A stretch of DNA of 64,000 nucleotides from Melitaea cinxia (GCF_905220565.1 NC_059400.1:1381501-1445500); one strand, 5' to 3'; shown: positions 1 to 13,842, counted from the stretch's first letter. Notes: generated by a model not told the origin, from the sequence alone. Translations and numbers: made by a program.

Positions 1-2671
1 TTATAGTCCAAGATATTAAGTTCTCAAGCTCACAACAATGCACAAGCTATGTTAACCGTTCATCATCAGTCAGAGTTATGCTTGTATAGTTATCCGAGAA
101 ACACTAGGTTGGCACAAGAATTTTCATTCTATCATTTTATATTACCAGAATACTTACATTATACATTACAGAAAGTTTTGTACTTATACAATGAGACAAA
201 AAAGGGACATTAGTATTTAAAATCCATTAAATAATTAAGGGCATGTAGTGCGTGACATCATGACACGGCGACAAGCTGAAATTGGGCGATTCAGGAGAGT
301 TCAGTAACCTCGTCTGTGATCATTAGTCGTTCGTTTTTTACCTGAAACTTGCTATTTATGTAAATAGCTGATCGAATGATAGCGGTGACAAAGTTACGTC
401 TATTACAATGTAATTTGAAAGTAAGAGATGGAATTATTTGGATTTTTTGTAGTCCAAAGGGGATTTTTGTATTTTTATTTCATTAAATTACTTTTATATA
501 TTTTTTTAAATTTAAAAAGGAGGTGAACAAACAGTTCTGAGATAACCCATTGTAAGATACTCGTATACATGTTAAAATTTTTAATTTATTTTATAAAAAT
601 AGGCTAAAGAGTAAGAGACCTAGTGCCTCATCTTTTTTCATTAATTGTTAAAACTTTTACATATACAAATACAATATTAAAGAAAGCAGTGTGCTCCCGC
701 GTAGCATGGTTATTAAATAAAAATACCCCTAATTGATGACATAAATCGTTTCATTGCTTCAGAATCTCGTACTAAGCTCCTTATGCATAGTAATCCTAAT
801 CCCGAACCAAACGATTAATGCGTGTATTCACAACGCACGAACTGCTTTCGACACGCTTCAGTTATTTGTAGTAACATAATGTATCAATGTCACAAGCTAC
901 AATTTCCTTCAACATACAACCCTTACGTTTTTATGAAAGCTATACAAACTTCTTGGTATAATAAGTCTAAAGATTTTATTTTTTTATTTGAATGAACAGA
1001 AACATGAAGTACTGGTCTGTTTTAAAAATACTATTTTGAATTAGGAAAGCAGTTTAATAAGGAATGTTTTAAGTTTTTAAAACATCACACTACTACATAA
1101 TTATAAGGACAGAACTTAATAATTTTAGTCGCGAAACTAACACCGAAAATAACTTTTAGAATGCACATCAATACAATTTATTTCCCTAAAGAATGATTCA
1201 AAGTTATATGTTAAATTACAAGCTCCCAGTAAATGTTAGTCATGCTCCTTCTGTTTAATCTGTAGCCTAGTATAACAGTCTGATTCATAAAAATCGTCGA
1301 TTAATGACTGTTTCAAGTAAGTAAAATACAACATTATAGAGAAAAAAATTAACACTAGTATAATATTGCATTATACACTAGTCTTGTCTACGGTTTTCTT
1401 TGCGTGGAAATTGAAAATGTGGAATGTGAAAATTGTGGTGAGTAACGAAAATTCCTCCGTCATAATTTTCGTTTTATAATAGTAAGACAGAATTAGAGTA
1501 ACAAAAGTAATAGTAAAGTAATATTTCGCATGAAATGAAGTAATAAATTAATTTTCACGAGTCTTTCGTGTTAGTTAAATGATTTCAGACATTATTCCTT
1601 GTATTTGTGCGGTATAGAACAGACTAAATGAAATGTTCCGCTATGATATGCCCTCTGATAATTTGAATACGATATTTGATGAGTTCGATGCACGCATATC
1701 GTTCGTGTTTCATTTTCTTCGAGAATTGTTTTAACAGATTTTTAGTCGTATATATTACAAATATATATATTACTAATTTTATTATCTATTGTTTAAAATC
1801 ATTTGCAATATAATAAGGGACGTTATTTGATGTTGGTTTTATCTACGAAAGTTGTAAACCCTTCCAACTTTAAACATGACAGTGGAGCGTACTTTAAAAA
1901 AATATAAAAATGTTATTTTGATAAATTGCTTCCTTTGGTTTTAAATTGCAAAATAAATTGTAATTAATTTCAAGATACCATATTAGTTATTAATCAAGTT
2001 TTTTTTTTCTGAATAAAAGTCTTTTCGGGAAGTAGGTATAGTACATCTACATCATCTTTCTTACAGGAAGTTTTTCTAGGATACAGGTAGGAACTAAATA
2101 CTACGTCATATAAGGTTTTTTTCATTCTTCAATTTACTGCAGTCTTTTTCCAATTTTTTTTAATAAGCCCACGGGTATATTAATGTCACTATTAAATCGA
2201 CCGTGATGTTTCCAAGGAACAAAGTGTCAAGGAAGTTTAGTATATAAATTAGACTATTTCGATGTAATGCTCCATTTGATTAGTCACAGTACTAAATCAC
2301 TACGACCGGGACGCCGAATCATCTTTTGTTTGAAATATCTCAAGCGTGGCGTGTACTGTCATCAGAGATTACTATAATTTGAGTTTCGAGGTCATTATTA
2401 CTCTAGAAACAAATCGAGAAATGATAGAACGATCTGTTTAATGAACCAAACTAAAGAACGAACTAAATTGTCAGATTATTTGTACTTAACATCAAAAAAC
2501 AGGCCATCTGACGTTTTAAGCAGAACACAAAATTAAGTCACAATTATCTATGGAAATAGTAAGTGATCGCCGAAATGTATGAATGCGCATAACTTTCGAA
2601 CGAACACAATATTTGTTGCATTCGTCGTATCTTTTTTTTTTTGTGTTCGTTACAGTCAAATTTGTCAAGTT
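1..2671. other. No recognised feature
   Basis: AT-rich sequence without credible long frames, repeats or RNA genes that I can identify. One TATATATTA run is near 1750. Confidence 0.5.
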
Positions 2672-2938
2672 AATGACAAACATTTGTACTTGCCATACAG
2701 ATGTTTGCCGTGGTCTGGGTGTTTGTGTAGTGTCTTATGGGTCTCCCGACCGTGTCTCGGAGAGCACGTTAAGCTGTTGGTCCCAGTTGTTATCATGTAC
2801 ACCTAATAGCGATCGTTACTCATAGTAGGGAATATATCCGCCAACCCGCATTGAAACAGCGGGGTGGATTAAGCTCTGATCCTCCTCCTACATGGGGAAA
2901 GAAACCTATGCCTAGCAGTTGGATATTACAAAGCGTTA
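2672..2938 (+). mobile_element. SINE family A, 5'-truncated
   Basis: Starts at the GACAAACATTTGTA segment just after where the B box would be, and keeps the body and a degenerate tail. The pol III head is missing. Confidence 0.75.
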
Positions 2939-3674
2939 CATTCAAGACAAGTTTCGTACAAAAGTTTCGTTAAAATAATCTACCAAATTAAAAAAAAATA
3001 GCTAACTCAAGTTTAGAGGATAAATTTAAATAAAAATAAATAAAAAATAAACCAATTTAAAACTGTTTTAGACCTACGTAGCTAATTACGTCTGGCAACA
3101 ATTGTTTTTTTTTTCTGTAATTTACCATTTGACTTCTTAAATGTAAGACAAATCGTCCGTAATCGATTTAAAACCAATTAAGTGGGTGTATTTTTCCAAT
3201 TACGATGAGAACTGCTACAATTAAATTCCTACGCATCTGATAACGTCTCTTGTGAAACATTTTTGTTTCAAATTCATTTATGGATCTAGGATTGATGCTT
3301 TGCTTGTGTCCAATAAGTATTATCTAGTTTGCTTTTTGGAGTTCTAATGTGCAATTAGAAGTTAAAGAATGGGATTTTAAAAAGATATTCGAATTATATG
3401 TGCCTAATTCAGCTATGTAGCTATGAAAAAGCTCTACGTTTTAGATTGATTAGAATTTAACTTACGGCTTAAGAAAAAAAAAATAAGTTTGTTTTTTAAT
3501 TATGTTCTTAATAATATAAAGTCAGTAATAAGTAACTTCTATTTTATCTATTTTAAGCCGCAGTTTTTATTAGGATAGATATTATCTATTCTAATAAAAA
3601 GAAGATGTTAGTAAGGTTTTAAGTTGTATTATTTCTTTAATTATATAAATGTATAAGTGAATTGTTTTGACACA

Positions 3675-4002
3675 ATGGTCACAGCACTGGTTTGTGGCTG
3701 TTGCGCTGGCGGTTGCGGGTTCGATCCCCGTACATGAAAAACATTTGTATTGGCCATACAGATGTTTGCCGTGGTCTAGGTGTTTGTAAAGTCCTTGTGG
3801 GTCTCCCCACTGTGCCTCGAAGAGCACGCTAAGCCGTTGGTCCCGGTTGTTATCATGTAAACCTGATAGCGATCGTTACTCATAGTAGGAAAAATATCCG
3901 CCAACCCACATTGGTGCGGCGTGGTAGATTAAGCTCTGATCCTTCTGCTACATGGGGAAAGAGGCCTATGCCCAGCAGTGGGATGGGATATTACAGGCTG
4001 AA
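3675..4002 (+). mobile_element. SINE family A, nearly full length
   Basis: B box GGTTCGATCCCC at about 3718-3730 and tail TATTACAGGCTGAAGC. The A-box region is degenerate (CAATGGTCACAGCACTGG). Confidence 0.78.
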
Positions 4003-4368
4003 GCTATAAGTGAAATGTATATGACTCATTCGAAATTAAATAAAGTTTTATATAGCGTTTTGAATGTATTACGCAATATTAGATTAGCTATATAATTCAT
4101 TTAGTTTAATTAATATCATTGCTATTTCAAAAATTTAAACTATATAATAATAGTGTTTTATATATTTTGATAGCACAATCAATCTGTTATCTATGTATTG
4201 TATTGTGTAAAAAAATAACAACAAATAGAAATGAGAATATTGGTTCTTTAGAGTTTGATTAATGATACAAGACGATAGTACCAGTCCGTACTCGCCCCGT
4301 TTTTTTACGTGCTATACACGTAAACTTACTGATACTGTTACATTTTGAATAGATCGTTTTTATTAAGC

Positions 4369-4655
4369 TACTTCAAAATAGAAGGAGATTCTCAATTCGA
4401 TTGTGTTTTTTATGTTTGTTACGTCATAACTTTTTACTGGGTATACGGATTTTGATTGTTCTTTTTTTAAATTTAATCGAAAGGTGGTGCTCGTCACGTG
4501 GTCCCATCCAATCGAGATCTGATGAATACTTTTGAACTAAACGTAATAATGCGTAGTTAACAGAATATCTATTCGACTACTTTCATCGTTCTACTTGTCG
4601 ATGAAAAATGAAGTCGGTTTTATTTATTGTTTGCGAGCAAACGCAATTATTATTT
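4369..4655 (+). mobile_element. Helentron-like element, degenerate
   Basis: CTACTTCAAAATAGAAGG at the left, the core TTTTTACTGGGTATACGG, and GAAGTCGG then TTGCGAGCAAACGCAATTAT at the right. Confidence 0.55.
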
Positions 4656-5352
4656 AACCGACCATTTGATTTTTTTTAAACGGTTTTATTTAGCTCACCC
4701 CGTTTGTTTTATTTTTTATTTATTATTTTAAATATTAATTTGAATAAGCAAAGGAAAAACTTAAGTTTGTTCTGTAGCACTGGTTACATTACCTAAGTTC
4801 GTAACGTACCCAATGTTATAATGTAGCAATTTTTTAATTTTTAATTGATTTTGCTAACATTATATGTGTAATTTTTTTTTGTTGTTCGTTAAGTGTGTAA
4901 TCCGCCTTATGGTAAATAAATTATTTATTTGAGATTTTTTTTAACGGGATTAAAGTTACGAGTTGATTTTATACATTCATGGAAAAATATGGTTATACGA
5001 AGTTCACTGGAACAACTAGTTTATAATATGCACTTGTAAGCTATAATTATTGTAATAATGTTAAGCTCATGTTAGCTATAATTTTTTGTTCAAAGTAAAT
5101 CAGAACAACATCGAAAATTTTGTCTATCGTTAGATCTTTATGGCCACGCTCATAAACTACTTAAGAATTTATTAAATATTTATTTTTATTTTCCTGTGAG
5201 TGATATAGTATATTATTATGAACACATAAATCTTAATAGTAACTCTTCCACACTCACACTACTATACTGATTTTAATAAAACTTGGTATTTACATAGCTG
5301 AAAATCCAGAATGACACATAGGCGCTATACTTTTATACTGGCATCCCCACGG

Positions 5353-5572
5353 AACTAGCCCGTTGGTGTAGTTTCCAGTGCTCCTGCTTTCTGCTCCATC
5401 AGTTGCGGATTCGATTCCCGTCTGAGTTTGGGTGTAATATATGTATTTATATATTTCTATATATATTATTTCTATGCATTTTTATTTAAAAAAAAATTGG
5501 CTTTAACAATTGGTTGTTACCTAAAACACAATCATTATGTTGCTTAGCGTAGGAACAGACGACCGTGTGCGT
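5353..5572 (+). mobile_element. tRNA-like SINE, family B
   Basis: The head CCCGTTGGTGTAGTTTCCAG and B box GATTCGATTCCCG are followed by GTCTGAGTTTGGGTGTAA, an AT-rich middle and the 3' phrase GGAACAGACGACCGTGTGC. Other copies are at 25985-26212 (minus) and 63180-63390 (plus). Confidence 0.65.
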
Positions 5573-7335
5573 TTGATATAAGTAGTTATTATTTGACACA
5601 TTCTTTTTTAATTATTTGTTACCATATCATCTGTGTTAAAAAAAGGAGTAATCTAAAAGGCTTCTTGCTGTTCCTACTTCCGCTTAAGGATATTGTCTTT
5701 TCGGGGAAGGAAGCACGCTTTTTTAACCCTTTGTAACTATCCTATAGAGTAACTGAACAGAAGCCGGTAAAGTTTAATGACTAGATTATATTACCAATTA
5801 TTACGAATATAAAACAAAAGTTAAGCTATCGTATTTTTGTTATGATACTTTACTATATTATTTTTTACTTTCATTTATTTTCAAAGGTTTGTCAATGTTA
5901 TTTAAACAAACAACCCATGTACTCTACATATCATATTTTATCATAAAGATTGCTCAGTACAATTTTTAATACAAAATTGTAAAAATAAAATGATAAAACT
6001 TCGCTGTATTATATCATTAATTTCGAATAAGTCATCTACATTTTATTCACAATTTTTAAAAGCTTTGCTTAAAATGTTTTTGCTATTAATTTTATATACC
6101 TATAAAAGCTTTTTTTCATTTTTATAAAAACTGTCTAATCAAGGTTACTCTTGAATCGTTTATAGACTGCGTCTGTCATTACATGATTGCAAGTAATAGT
6201 CATGGCGAGGGGTCATTGCACCGGCTAATTTCTTTCGTCGACTGGTCACACAAAAAGTGAAATAAGATAAAAACTACAATTGCGAGCTTACGCATCTGAT
6301 TAATAGTTTTCTTTTTAAGATTTTATATCTTACAAAGTAAATGGTGATAAATATATCCATAAAATGAAAACTTCAAAAAATCGAATTAATAAATACAAAA
6401 CAATCTCGCTACTCTAGCGGTAAGACCGCCTTTGTACACTGTTTTTTTTTTTTGTAATATGTTATTGTGTTGATTGTTGTTGTGTACAATAAAGAGTCTA
6501 ATAAGATCTATCTATCTAAATACAAAACAAAAAATTGATAAGAAGGAGAGGATTGATAGAGACAATCCTTTTCTTTTGAACATTAAATGAGCAGGTCCTG
6601 AACTCATATCGCACCATACTGGCTCAATTTTAAGGGGCGAAATAATATAATTGTCTAAAATTGTTGATTATGTAGATACAATCACTTATCACACATACAA
6701 ATATAGGGCCACAGACAAATCGATCGGATTGATTTTTTGAGTATTTCATGCCAAATATATAATATGACGTACAAAGTGTTTGGAAATATATTAAAATACT
6801 TTCATCTTATTGCTATCTATAAAGCTGAAGCGATAAAAAATTCGCCTCGACGTGCTTTGTGAATTCTGATACTGTCCATACTTTTATATACCTACACTTT
6901 GAACATACATTTTTTCTATAATTCAAACTAAAAAAATATACTAACAACATAAAAAATATTTAATGCAAAGCAACGCTTTGAATTAGAATTAGCGTGAACA
7001 ATCTCTATGAATTCTAATTTATAATATTAATCACATTCAGTTACATACATGACATCTTTGAGATATAACTGGACAACGAGTTTCCGCGTGGGTTTCGGTT
7101 TATCAAGAATGACACGCAAAATTACAAAATTACTTATCCTTTTGGGATTTATATTGTGATTTTCTGTATTCTTAACATCCAAACAGGCTGTTGTACAAAA
7201 TTTAGTTTAAGAAAATTAAATGAAATTAAGGTTATGTTTAAAAAAATACTTTTTTTTGTAAAATAGAAGTATTCACATGAATTAACAAAATATATACGAG
7301 AATAAACTAATAACTAGTAACGCGAATGTTTTTTT
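5573..7335. other. AT-rich, one LINE-end repeat only
   Basis: Apart from 6414-6505 nothing was recognised. Confidence 0.5.
6414..6505 (+). repeat. LINE 3'-end repeat ('gtgtacaataaagag' family)
   Basis: GCGGTAAGACCGCCTTTGTA, a T run, then TTGTGTACAATAAAGAG and a short simple tail. Confidence 0.5.
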
Positions 7336-7530
7336 TTTTATGTCACTAGGTCGGCAAACAAGCGTACGGCTCACCTGATGGTAAGCGATTACCGTAGCTT
7401 ATAGACACCTGCAACACCAGAAGCATCGCAAGCGCGTTGCCGACCCAATCCCCAGTCCCCCCAGGAGCTCTGGTTACCTTAATCACCAACAGGAACACAA
7501 TACTGCTTGAAAACAGTATTATTTAGAATG
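7336..7530 (+). repeat. Interspersed repeat, family C (5' part)
   Basis: TGTCACTAGGTCGGCAAACA, then CACCTGATGGTAAGCG, GCCTATCTGCA-like spacing to GACCCAATCCCC, and AACAGGAACACAATACTGC. Class is not certain. Other copies: 8655-8715, 12448-12752, 40478-40680, 44355-44605, 47678-47905, 57578-57850, 59785-60345. Confidence 0.6.
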
Positions 7531-9298
7531 TTTATTTATTTCAATTTTATTTTAATTATGAAGTACAGCTATCTATTGATCGCCCATACATCATCTCGAA
7601 ATTCTCTAACAGATTCAGATTTTTCATAAAATTTTTCGTCACTGCTAGACTTTTAGCATTACAAGTTATTCCTAAATGAGATTAAATTAAAAAAAAAAAA
7701 AGAGTTATTATTAATAACAGAATACATAATCGGCGTCAATCTGTATTCTACTTACTCACAGCTACACAGCTTGTTGAATAAATATTTTTCATTTTAATAT
7801 TTTGTGTAGTTATATTGTAGAAAAGTTATTTCTGTAAATGAAGAGAATAGTCTCTGGGCATTTATAATATCTTTTTCAATTTCCTCGTTCCATTTTCCTC
7901 ATTCAGAGGGACAACTAAAAATTAAAAAGAAAGAAGAAAAAAATGTTTAAATGCTCATGACGGCCATTGTTGGACCGCCATGTTGGCTGATGGATCACTG
8001 CTTTTTAAATGGCGAATTACAATGGTAGAATTTTTCTTCCCTCAGTGTTTATTATGATTATATTACAAGTATTAAAAAAAGTAATTTGTTTACTATGTGC
8101 TACAAAAGTACTTAATGTGTTACGGTAATGTAAAATAAATATGACGACAAATGATATTAAAATTGATGTTATGAATGTATTTATATTTTATAAAATGAAA
8201 TATTATTCAATTAACAGAAAATAAACTGTATCTTTTTTGTAAAACAGTATGTAGAAAAATATTTATTTCAACTGTTAGCAAGTGGGCATTTGTTGTCAAT
8301 ATTTTTTAATCTGCTACCAAAAGTTGTGTACATACTTTCGTGTGTATAATACGTAAATAAAAAATGGAATAAGTAAATAAAAGTCCATGTAATATACCTA
8401 TTTATTTTTTTAGTCATCAGCCAGACAATTCCGACGAACCCTAAATTTTACCCTAGGTGTGGTGTATGTTTCCTGAAGGGTTGATCGGAGGGTAGACATC
8501 ATTAGATGCCTAAAAATCAATTCGAAAACACTTTTTGTAATGAATGGAGGTACTACAAATACGCATAGGCAGTCTCGGTACTATTAAATCAATATGAACT
8601 GTGTTTAATCAAATTTGACTTAAAATTATCATTAAAATAGAATTAATATTGTTTTTTTACAACTAGTTCGGCAAACAAGCGTACGACTCACTTGATTGTA
8701 AGCGATTATTGTAATTATTAAAGAATAATTATGTGTTGTGAAATAAAGAACTAGAATAAAATAATCTTTAAGAAAAGACAAAGCAAAAAGTATTATTTAG
8801 ATTTCTTCGTTTTCTTTTTAAAACGTTCTAAAATACTAGTCAAAAATGTTCTAGACCTTACATTAGCTTAAGTCAAAAGCGTTAACATCAGGTTAACTTT
8901 CCCACTCAGGACATACGAGCTAGGGCAAGGTTCCAACTTTTTTCCTGCAGTCTCGTATTTCATGACGTCAGACGTTAAATCAGAATAAAGGGGAGAAGCT
9001 CTTTATTATCCACTCGGATTACCATTTGTTTAGTATATTTAATTTTAACAGATATTCGGTGAGTAAACAGTTTTTAGTTTTAAGCCCCTTATAAATAACT
9101 CCTAACAATTCTAACTTACCATTTCTTTCTGACTAATATTAATTATCTAATATTATTATTCTACTATTATTGTTCTCAGTAAGCTTTATCAGTTATATTG
9201 TGATTTTCTAAGCGAATATTTTGTAAATTATAAGGATGAATATTTATAAAAATATTGAGAAATAAAATAAACTATATACAATAATTATAGGAGAAACA
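7531..9298. other. AT-rich, no gene
   Basis: Only the family C fragment at 8655-8715 is recognisable. Confidence 0.5.
8655..8715 (+). repeat. Family C fragment
   Basis: About 60 bp: ACAACTAGTTCGGCAAACAA and GTACGACTCACTTGATTG. Confidence 0.5.
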
Positions 9299-9500
9299 TT
9301 AGATGTTTGCCATGGTCTGGGTGTTTGTGGAGTCCTTATGGGTCTCCCCACCGTGCTTCGGAGAGCACGTTAAGCCGTCGGTCCCGGTTGTTATCATGTA
9401 CACCTGATACCGATCATTACTCATAGTATATATTCGCCAACCCGCATTAGAGCAGCGTAGTGGATTAAGCTCTGATCCTTCTCCTACATGGGGAAAGCGT
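9299..9500 (+). mobile_element. SINE family A, internal fragment
   Basis: Matches the body from TAGATGTTTGCCATGGTCTG to CTCCTACATGGGGAAAG. Head and tail are absent. Confidence 0.72.
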
Positions 9501-10354
9501 AAGCGTAGCGTACATACATAATATTGCATTTTGTGTGCTGGATATCTTTAGCTAAAATGATGAATCCAGTATTAATTTTTTGTTAGTTCCTGGAATAAGC
9601 TTGTTTGCCCAGACGGTATGATTCAATGTTTCAAGAAACGAGTCCACCAGATTTAGTGCACAAAATTAAACATTATTCCTTTTATGAAGTGTTCGTGATG
9701 CTTTTATCGTTTGTTTAGTCATAAAGAAGCCTGTTATAGTATATATTTTTATATAGACATATTATTCTTGGGCTTAATGGGTTTCAGTTGTGCCAGGGGG
9801 CACTGTCGATATCGCCAGTGTCACTTGGGATAGAAAAGACACGAAGGAGAATAGACATAAGACGCTCAGTGTGTTCTTAATTGAAATATAAAGTTATTTT
9901 TTAAGTTTATCGATTTAGAACCCTGGAAGAAATTAATTGCAGAAAAAAATGTATGGCAACAAATAAGAATTATTTATCTTTTGTATACGGAAGAAAGGTT
10001 TGATCCATTTTTATAGTGCTTATCTAAAATGACATTTTAAGAGACTAATTAAGGAATCAGATTTTCTTTGATTTTTTACTTTAATCTTTCATATTTTAGA
10101 AGAAATTTATTACGAGAATTAATGAAAGACCTTTTCATTTTAACTAATAACTCAGTATATGATAACTGAGTCGTATAGTTTTAAGTGTATTTAAATAAAA
10201 TGTCATACACTGAATCGAATCATAAAGAACGCGTTAGAATCAAGTGGAAGCTCACATGAGTCATAATATTCAGTGTCAGAACTGTTCAGACACTCCCTTG
10301 TACGACTATATTGCGATAACTATCACAATATTTTAAATATGTAATTATATTGTA

Positions 10355-10905
10355 CTAGTGGTCGCCCAGAAGTCGAAATTCGACCATAATTAAAAAATTA
10401 TGAAAATAAAGAACCTTTTTTAAATTTTCAATTTCACTACAGACTTTGACAATCATCAAAAAGTATATAATATACGTGTGTGTGTTAAATACATTGTAGT
10501 GTGTGTAATGTTTTTTTTTTTTTTTAATTTAATATATTTTTATGCATAAGTTTAAAAAAATATTAGCGTTCTACATTCCTTTTCTACATAAACTATAAGT
10601 GTACGAATTTTCATAATCCTGCGTCGGCGCAATTTTCGTAAAAAGGGGTACAAAGTTTTTGCTTCACGTATTAATGTATAGATTATTATTCTAGTATCTA
10701 CTAGCTGCGCCACACGATTTTACCCGTATAATATTCGACCCCATGAGAATATTAGGATAAAAAGTAGCATATGTGTTATGCTAGATCTCCAGCTATCGAC
10801 GTACAAAGTTTTATTAAAACCAGTCCAGTAGTTTTTGCGTGAAAGAGTAACAAACATACATATTACACCCTAACAAAATGTCGTATTGATAATAATAGTA
10901 GCATA
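10355..10905 (+). repeat. Decayed interspersed repeats
   Basis: ACTAGTGGTCGCCCAGAAGT at the left. A second piece at 10690-10870 has ACTAGCTGCGCCACACG and CCAGTCCAGTAGTTTTTGCG, a phrase common in lepidopteran MITE or Helitron remnants. Ends are not resolved. Confidence 0.4.
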
Positions 10906-11074
10906 GATTCGGGAATATAATTCAAGTATTAAAAGTAAAACTGAAAAAATTTCAATTGCCTAGTTTTGTCAACACTATTTTATGTAAAATAGATAAAAAT
11001 ATTAAAAAAAAAAAAATAGACATTGTCAACCTTCACAAATTTCCTAACTGGTCCGATTTGAAAAATTATTTCTT

Positions 11075-11290
11075 ATGTTAGATAGCCCATTTATCGAGTA
11101 TTATGTTATTATATTATAGGCTATATATCTTCACGCTAAGACTAATAGAAGTAGAGCACCAACGAAGAATGTTTCAAAACCGGGTTTTTTATCCTACTGA
11201 GAGCTTCCGCTGCGTGCGCTGCGTAAACAGTTAAAGTTTCGCAAAAATCATGTACGCTGACGAACTCGTGTGCAAAAGCTAGTCTATAAT
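11075..11290 (+). repeat. Interspersed repeat, family F
   Basis: AGCCCATTTATCGAG, GGCTATATATCTTCACGC and TAGAGCACCAACGAAG; it ends near AAGCTAGTCTATAATATTAG. A second copy is at 52345-52572. Confidence 0.55.
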
Positions 11291-11631
11291 ATTAGTAGGA
11301 ATATCATGTATACATACTCATGGATACATATATACATATGGTTGTATCCAAGCGGTGCTTAAATGATCCATTGTACTCATCCAGATACATAAAGGAAAGT
11401 GGGCGGATTATTATAGACTTCCAGATCTTTCTATTGTTCTAGAACTCTGTAATATACAAGCCGCATAAAATAACTGTAGGTTATTATAGTTAGTTATATT
11501 CACGATTAGTTCAATCGATTTAATATTATAAACTGATGATATTGATCATTGTATATCGCGTATAAAATAATAAGTGATTCCAAAAGGTAATGACATAATT
11601 GTGTTTTATTTTATTCGTTTTATTTATTTAA

Positions 11632-11760
11632 ATTCTTTATTGTACAATAAATATAGTAATACACGTGTGTACAAATGGCGGGCTTAACGCAAATGCATTT
11701 TCTACCAGCCAACCTTGGTATGTGCAAGAAAGTATAGTGTGTAGGTGTACAATAAAAATA
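11632..11760 (-). repeat. Interspersed repeat, family G
   Basis: The plus strand has CAAATGGCGGGCTTAACGC and CTACCAGCCAACCTTGGTAT. The same sequence, inverted, is at 62478-62580. Probably a LINE 3' end. Confidence 0.5.
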
Positions 11761-11875
11761 TAAAACAAATAATATAATATAACATTCTATATTATAACGT
11801 AATACTGATAATATAATATGATAAAATAATACAATATAATACAGCAAAATATAACATAATATAATATAATGTACT

Positions 11876-12100
11876 CGCAAACGAAAAAAAAACCGACTTC
11901 AATTGCATCGACAAGTAATACAACGTAGAAGACGAAAAAAAATAACAAAGCAATAGTCACAACTACAATTTTCGAAGGTTTCCCTCGATCTCTCTAAGAT
12001 GCCATCATCAGATCCTGGTTTCCTTATCATAAAATACCACCCTTGGCATTTCTCCTTCCAACAATATTTTAGTATGTTTTTTTTTTCAAATTGACGTGGG
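11876..12100 (-). mobile_element. Helentron-like element, 5'-truncated
   Basis: The plus strand reads CGCAAACG, AAACCGACTTCAATTGCATC, then CATCATCAGATCCTGGTTTC. Upstream core parts are missing. Confidence 0.55.
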
Positions 12101-12447
12101 TGAAACTGCAGGGGTACAGTAGTTATTAATAACAACGTAGGCTTTATTACATATAATTCAACACATCAATAACACTGGCTAATTTAAGATAAGCATCTAA
12201 TACGTAATAACTTGAATAACAGATAAAATAATGGACAAATGAAAACGTAATGTATTGAGTATGACAGACGTATTGATTTTAGGTAGAACATGTTTTATTA
12301 ATGTGAAACTTCCAAATTCATAGTCTGTAGTCATGGCCACTTTTGTCTATTAATTGACGATTAAAAGAAGAGTCAATTATGAAATATAATTATGTACCTA
12401 CGTACATATATTTTAGTACAATATTTATCGATGTTTGTATTTTAATT

Positions 12448-12752
12448 GAGGTAGGGCACAGCAGGAGATATCTCGCTCAAAATGTGGAGCAGCCCGACTG
12501 GGGTAGTACCTCGACCTTACAGAAGACCACAGCTAGATAATACTGCTCCCAAGCAGTGTTGTGTTCCTGTTGGTGAGTAAGGTGACCAGTAGGCTTACTC
12601 TTGAAACTCAATCCTATTTGAAATTTAGGTCCTGGGGGATTGGGGTAGGGCCAGCAACGTGCTAGCGATCGTCTGGTGTTGCAGCCTGCAGGCGTCTATA
12701 AGCAAGTGGTAATCGCTTACCATCAAGTGAGCCGTACGCTTGTTTAGCGATC
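12448..12752 (-). repeat. Family C, near full length
   Basis: The plus strand starts GAGGTAGGGCACAGCAGG, continues GGAGCAGCCCGACTGGGG, and ends GTGAGCCGTACGCTTG. Confidence 0.62.
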
Positions 12753-12869
12753 TTTTTATAAAAAATGTATTCATAAATTACATTAAATTAATTTGTTTTC
12801 CTTCAATACACCTATTAAATTATTATTTTAAGTTTCCATTCATAGATTATCTGGAAGAAATTGGTTTAT

Positions 12870-12955
12870 ACGATAAGGCCGCCTTTTGTATTTTTATTTT
12901 GTTTTCGTAATTTATTTAAAACTTTTATTTCTGTTGTACATTAAAGTATAAATTA
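12870..12955 (+). repeat. LINE 3'-end repeat, diverged
   Basis: ACGATAAGGCCGCCTTTTG and TTTCTGTTGTACATTAAAG match the family loosely. Confidence 0.35.
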
Positions 12956-13290
12956 TCATTAAATTACTGTATATTTTAATGTGCATAGGCGATTATATTT
13001 ACCAATATTCAAAGGATGGATGAATTCAGTCGTTTAACTAAAAATAAAAAATAAAGTCAAGGCTTCAATTTATAATTTTCATCTTTAGGAGTATTAAGGT
13101 CGATTTTTCACTGTAGAACAGACTTTTATGTAAGTATAATTAAATAGAAAAATAATTTAAAAAATAAAATAAAAAATAGAAGATTATCTTACAACTACGG
13201 ATCGATTAAACGTCTAAAAAATATTACAACCTTTTTGATTTTGATTTGGTGTTGTGTATTAATAACATAATGACGCTCTATTTTTGATAA

Positions 13291-13842
13291 GTAGGGGAGA
13301 GCGGGACAATTACGGACGCAGGGTAATCCCGGATACGTTCGTTTGGCTCTGTTAGAAAGAAAGGTGTGAAGAATCTTTAAGCATTTGCAGATACTAATAT
13401 TAAGATCAAGGAAAGGACGTACCGTCCAAGAAAAAAAGGCCAAAGAAGGATATATGAAAGAAAATGAGTATTTTTGCTTGGTTTGTAATGAAAAATATGA
13501 AGATAAGATTGGATAAAATGCTACAAATGTAATTTATAGGACCATGAAAAGTTTACGAGTAGTGAAAGTACATCAAAAGGATTTATATGTGATTTATGTA
13601 ATGATTAGATTATGTCCGTGATTACCCCACTCACCATTCGTAATTACTTCCCGTGCTGTGGGGTAATCCAGAACCCAATAGTTTTGTTTTCTTGTTAATA
13701 GTTGATTTTATATTGAAAATTTATCTATGTATGTGTCGAGTTCATGTAAAAATTAATTAATAAATGGCATTCGTAACTTAATCTGGTTTTGTTCAGTTTC
13801 AGTTTCCCCTTAAGTGTTCGTAATTACCCCACTCTCCTCTAC
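13291..13842 (+). pseudogene. Pogo/Tigger-type DNA transposon relic with PHD-like transposase tail
   Basis: Inverted ends lie next to TA dinucleotides (13292-13293 and 13840-13841). Left GGGGAGAGCGGGACAATTAC and the right end read backwards, GAGGAGAGTGGGGTAATTAC, match at about 20 of 26 positions. Inside, at about 13460-13615, the plus strand encodes ENEYFCLVCNEKYEDKIG, a frame slip, IKCYKCNL, a stop, then FICDLCND. This Cys-x2-Cys/His pattern is the zinc-finger-like tail seen at the end of many DDE_1 (pogo/Tigger/jerky) transposases. The catalytic DDE region is absent, so it is an internally deleted, dead copy. Confidence 0.65.

Noticed and set aside
10500..10530. Poly(T) and similar homopolymer runs as terminators
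   Set aside because: Homopolymers are frequent in this AT-rich DNA and no pol III gene body precedes them.
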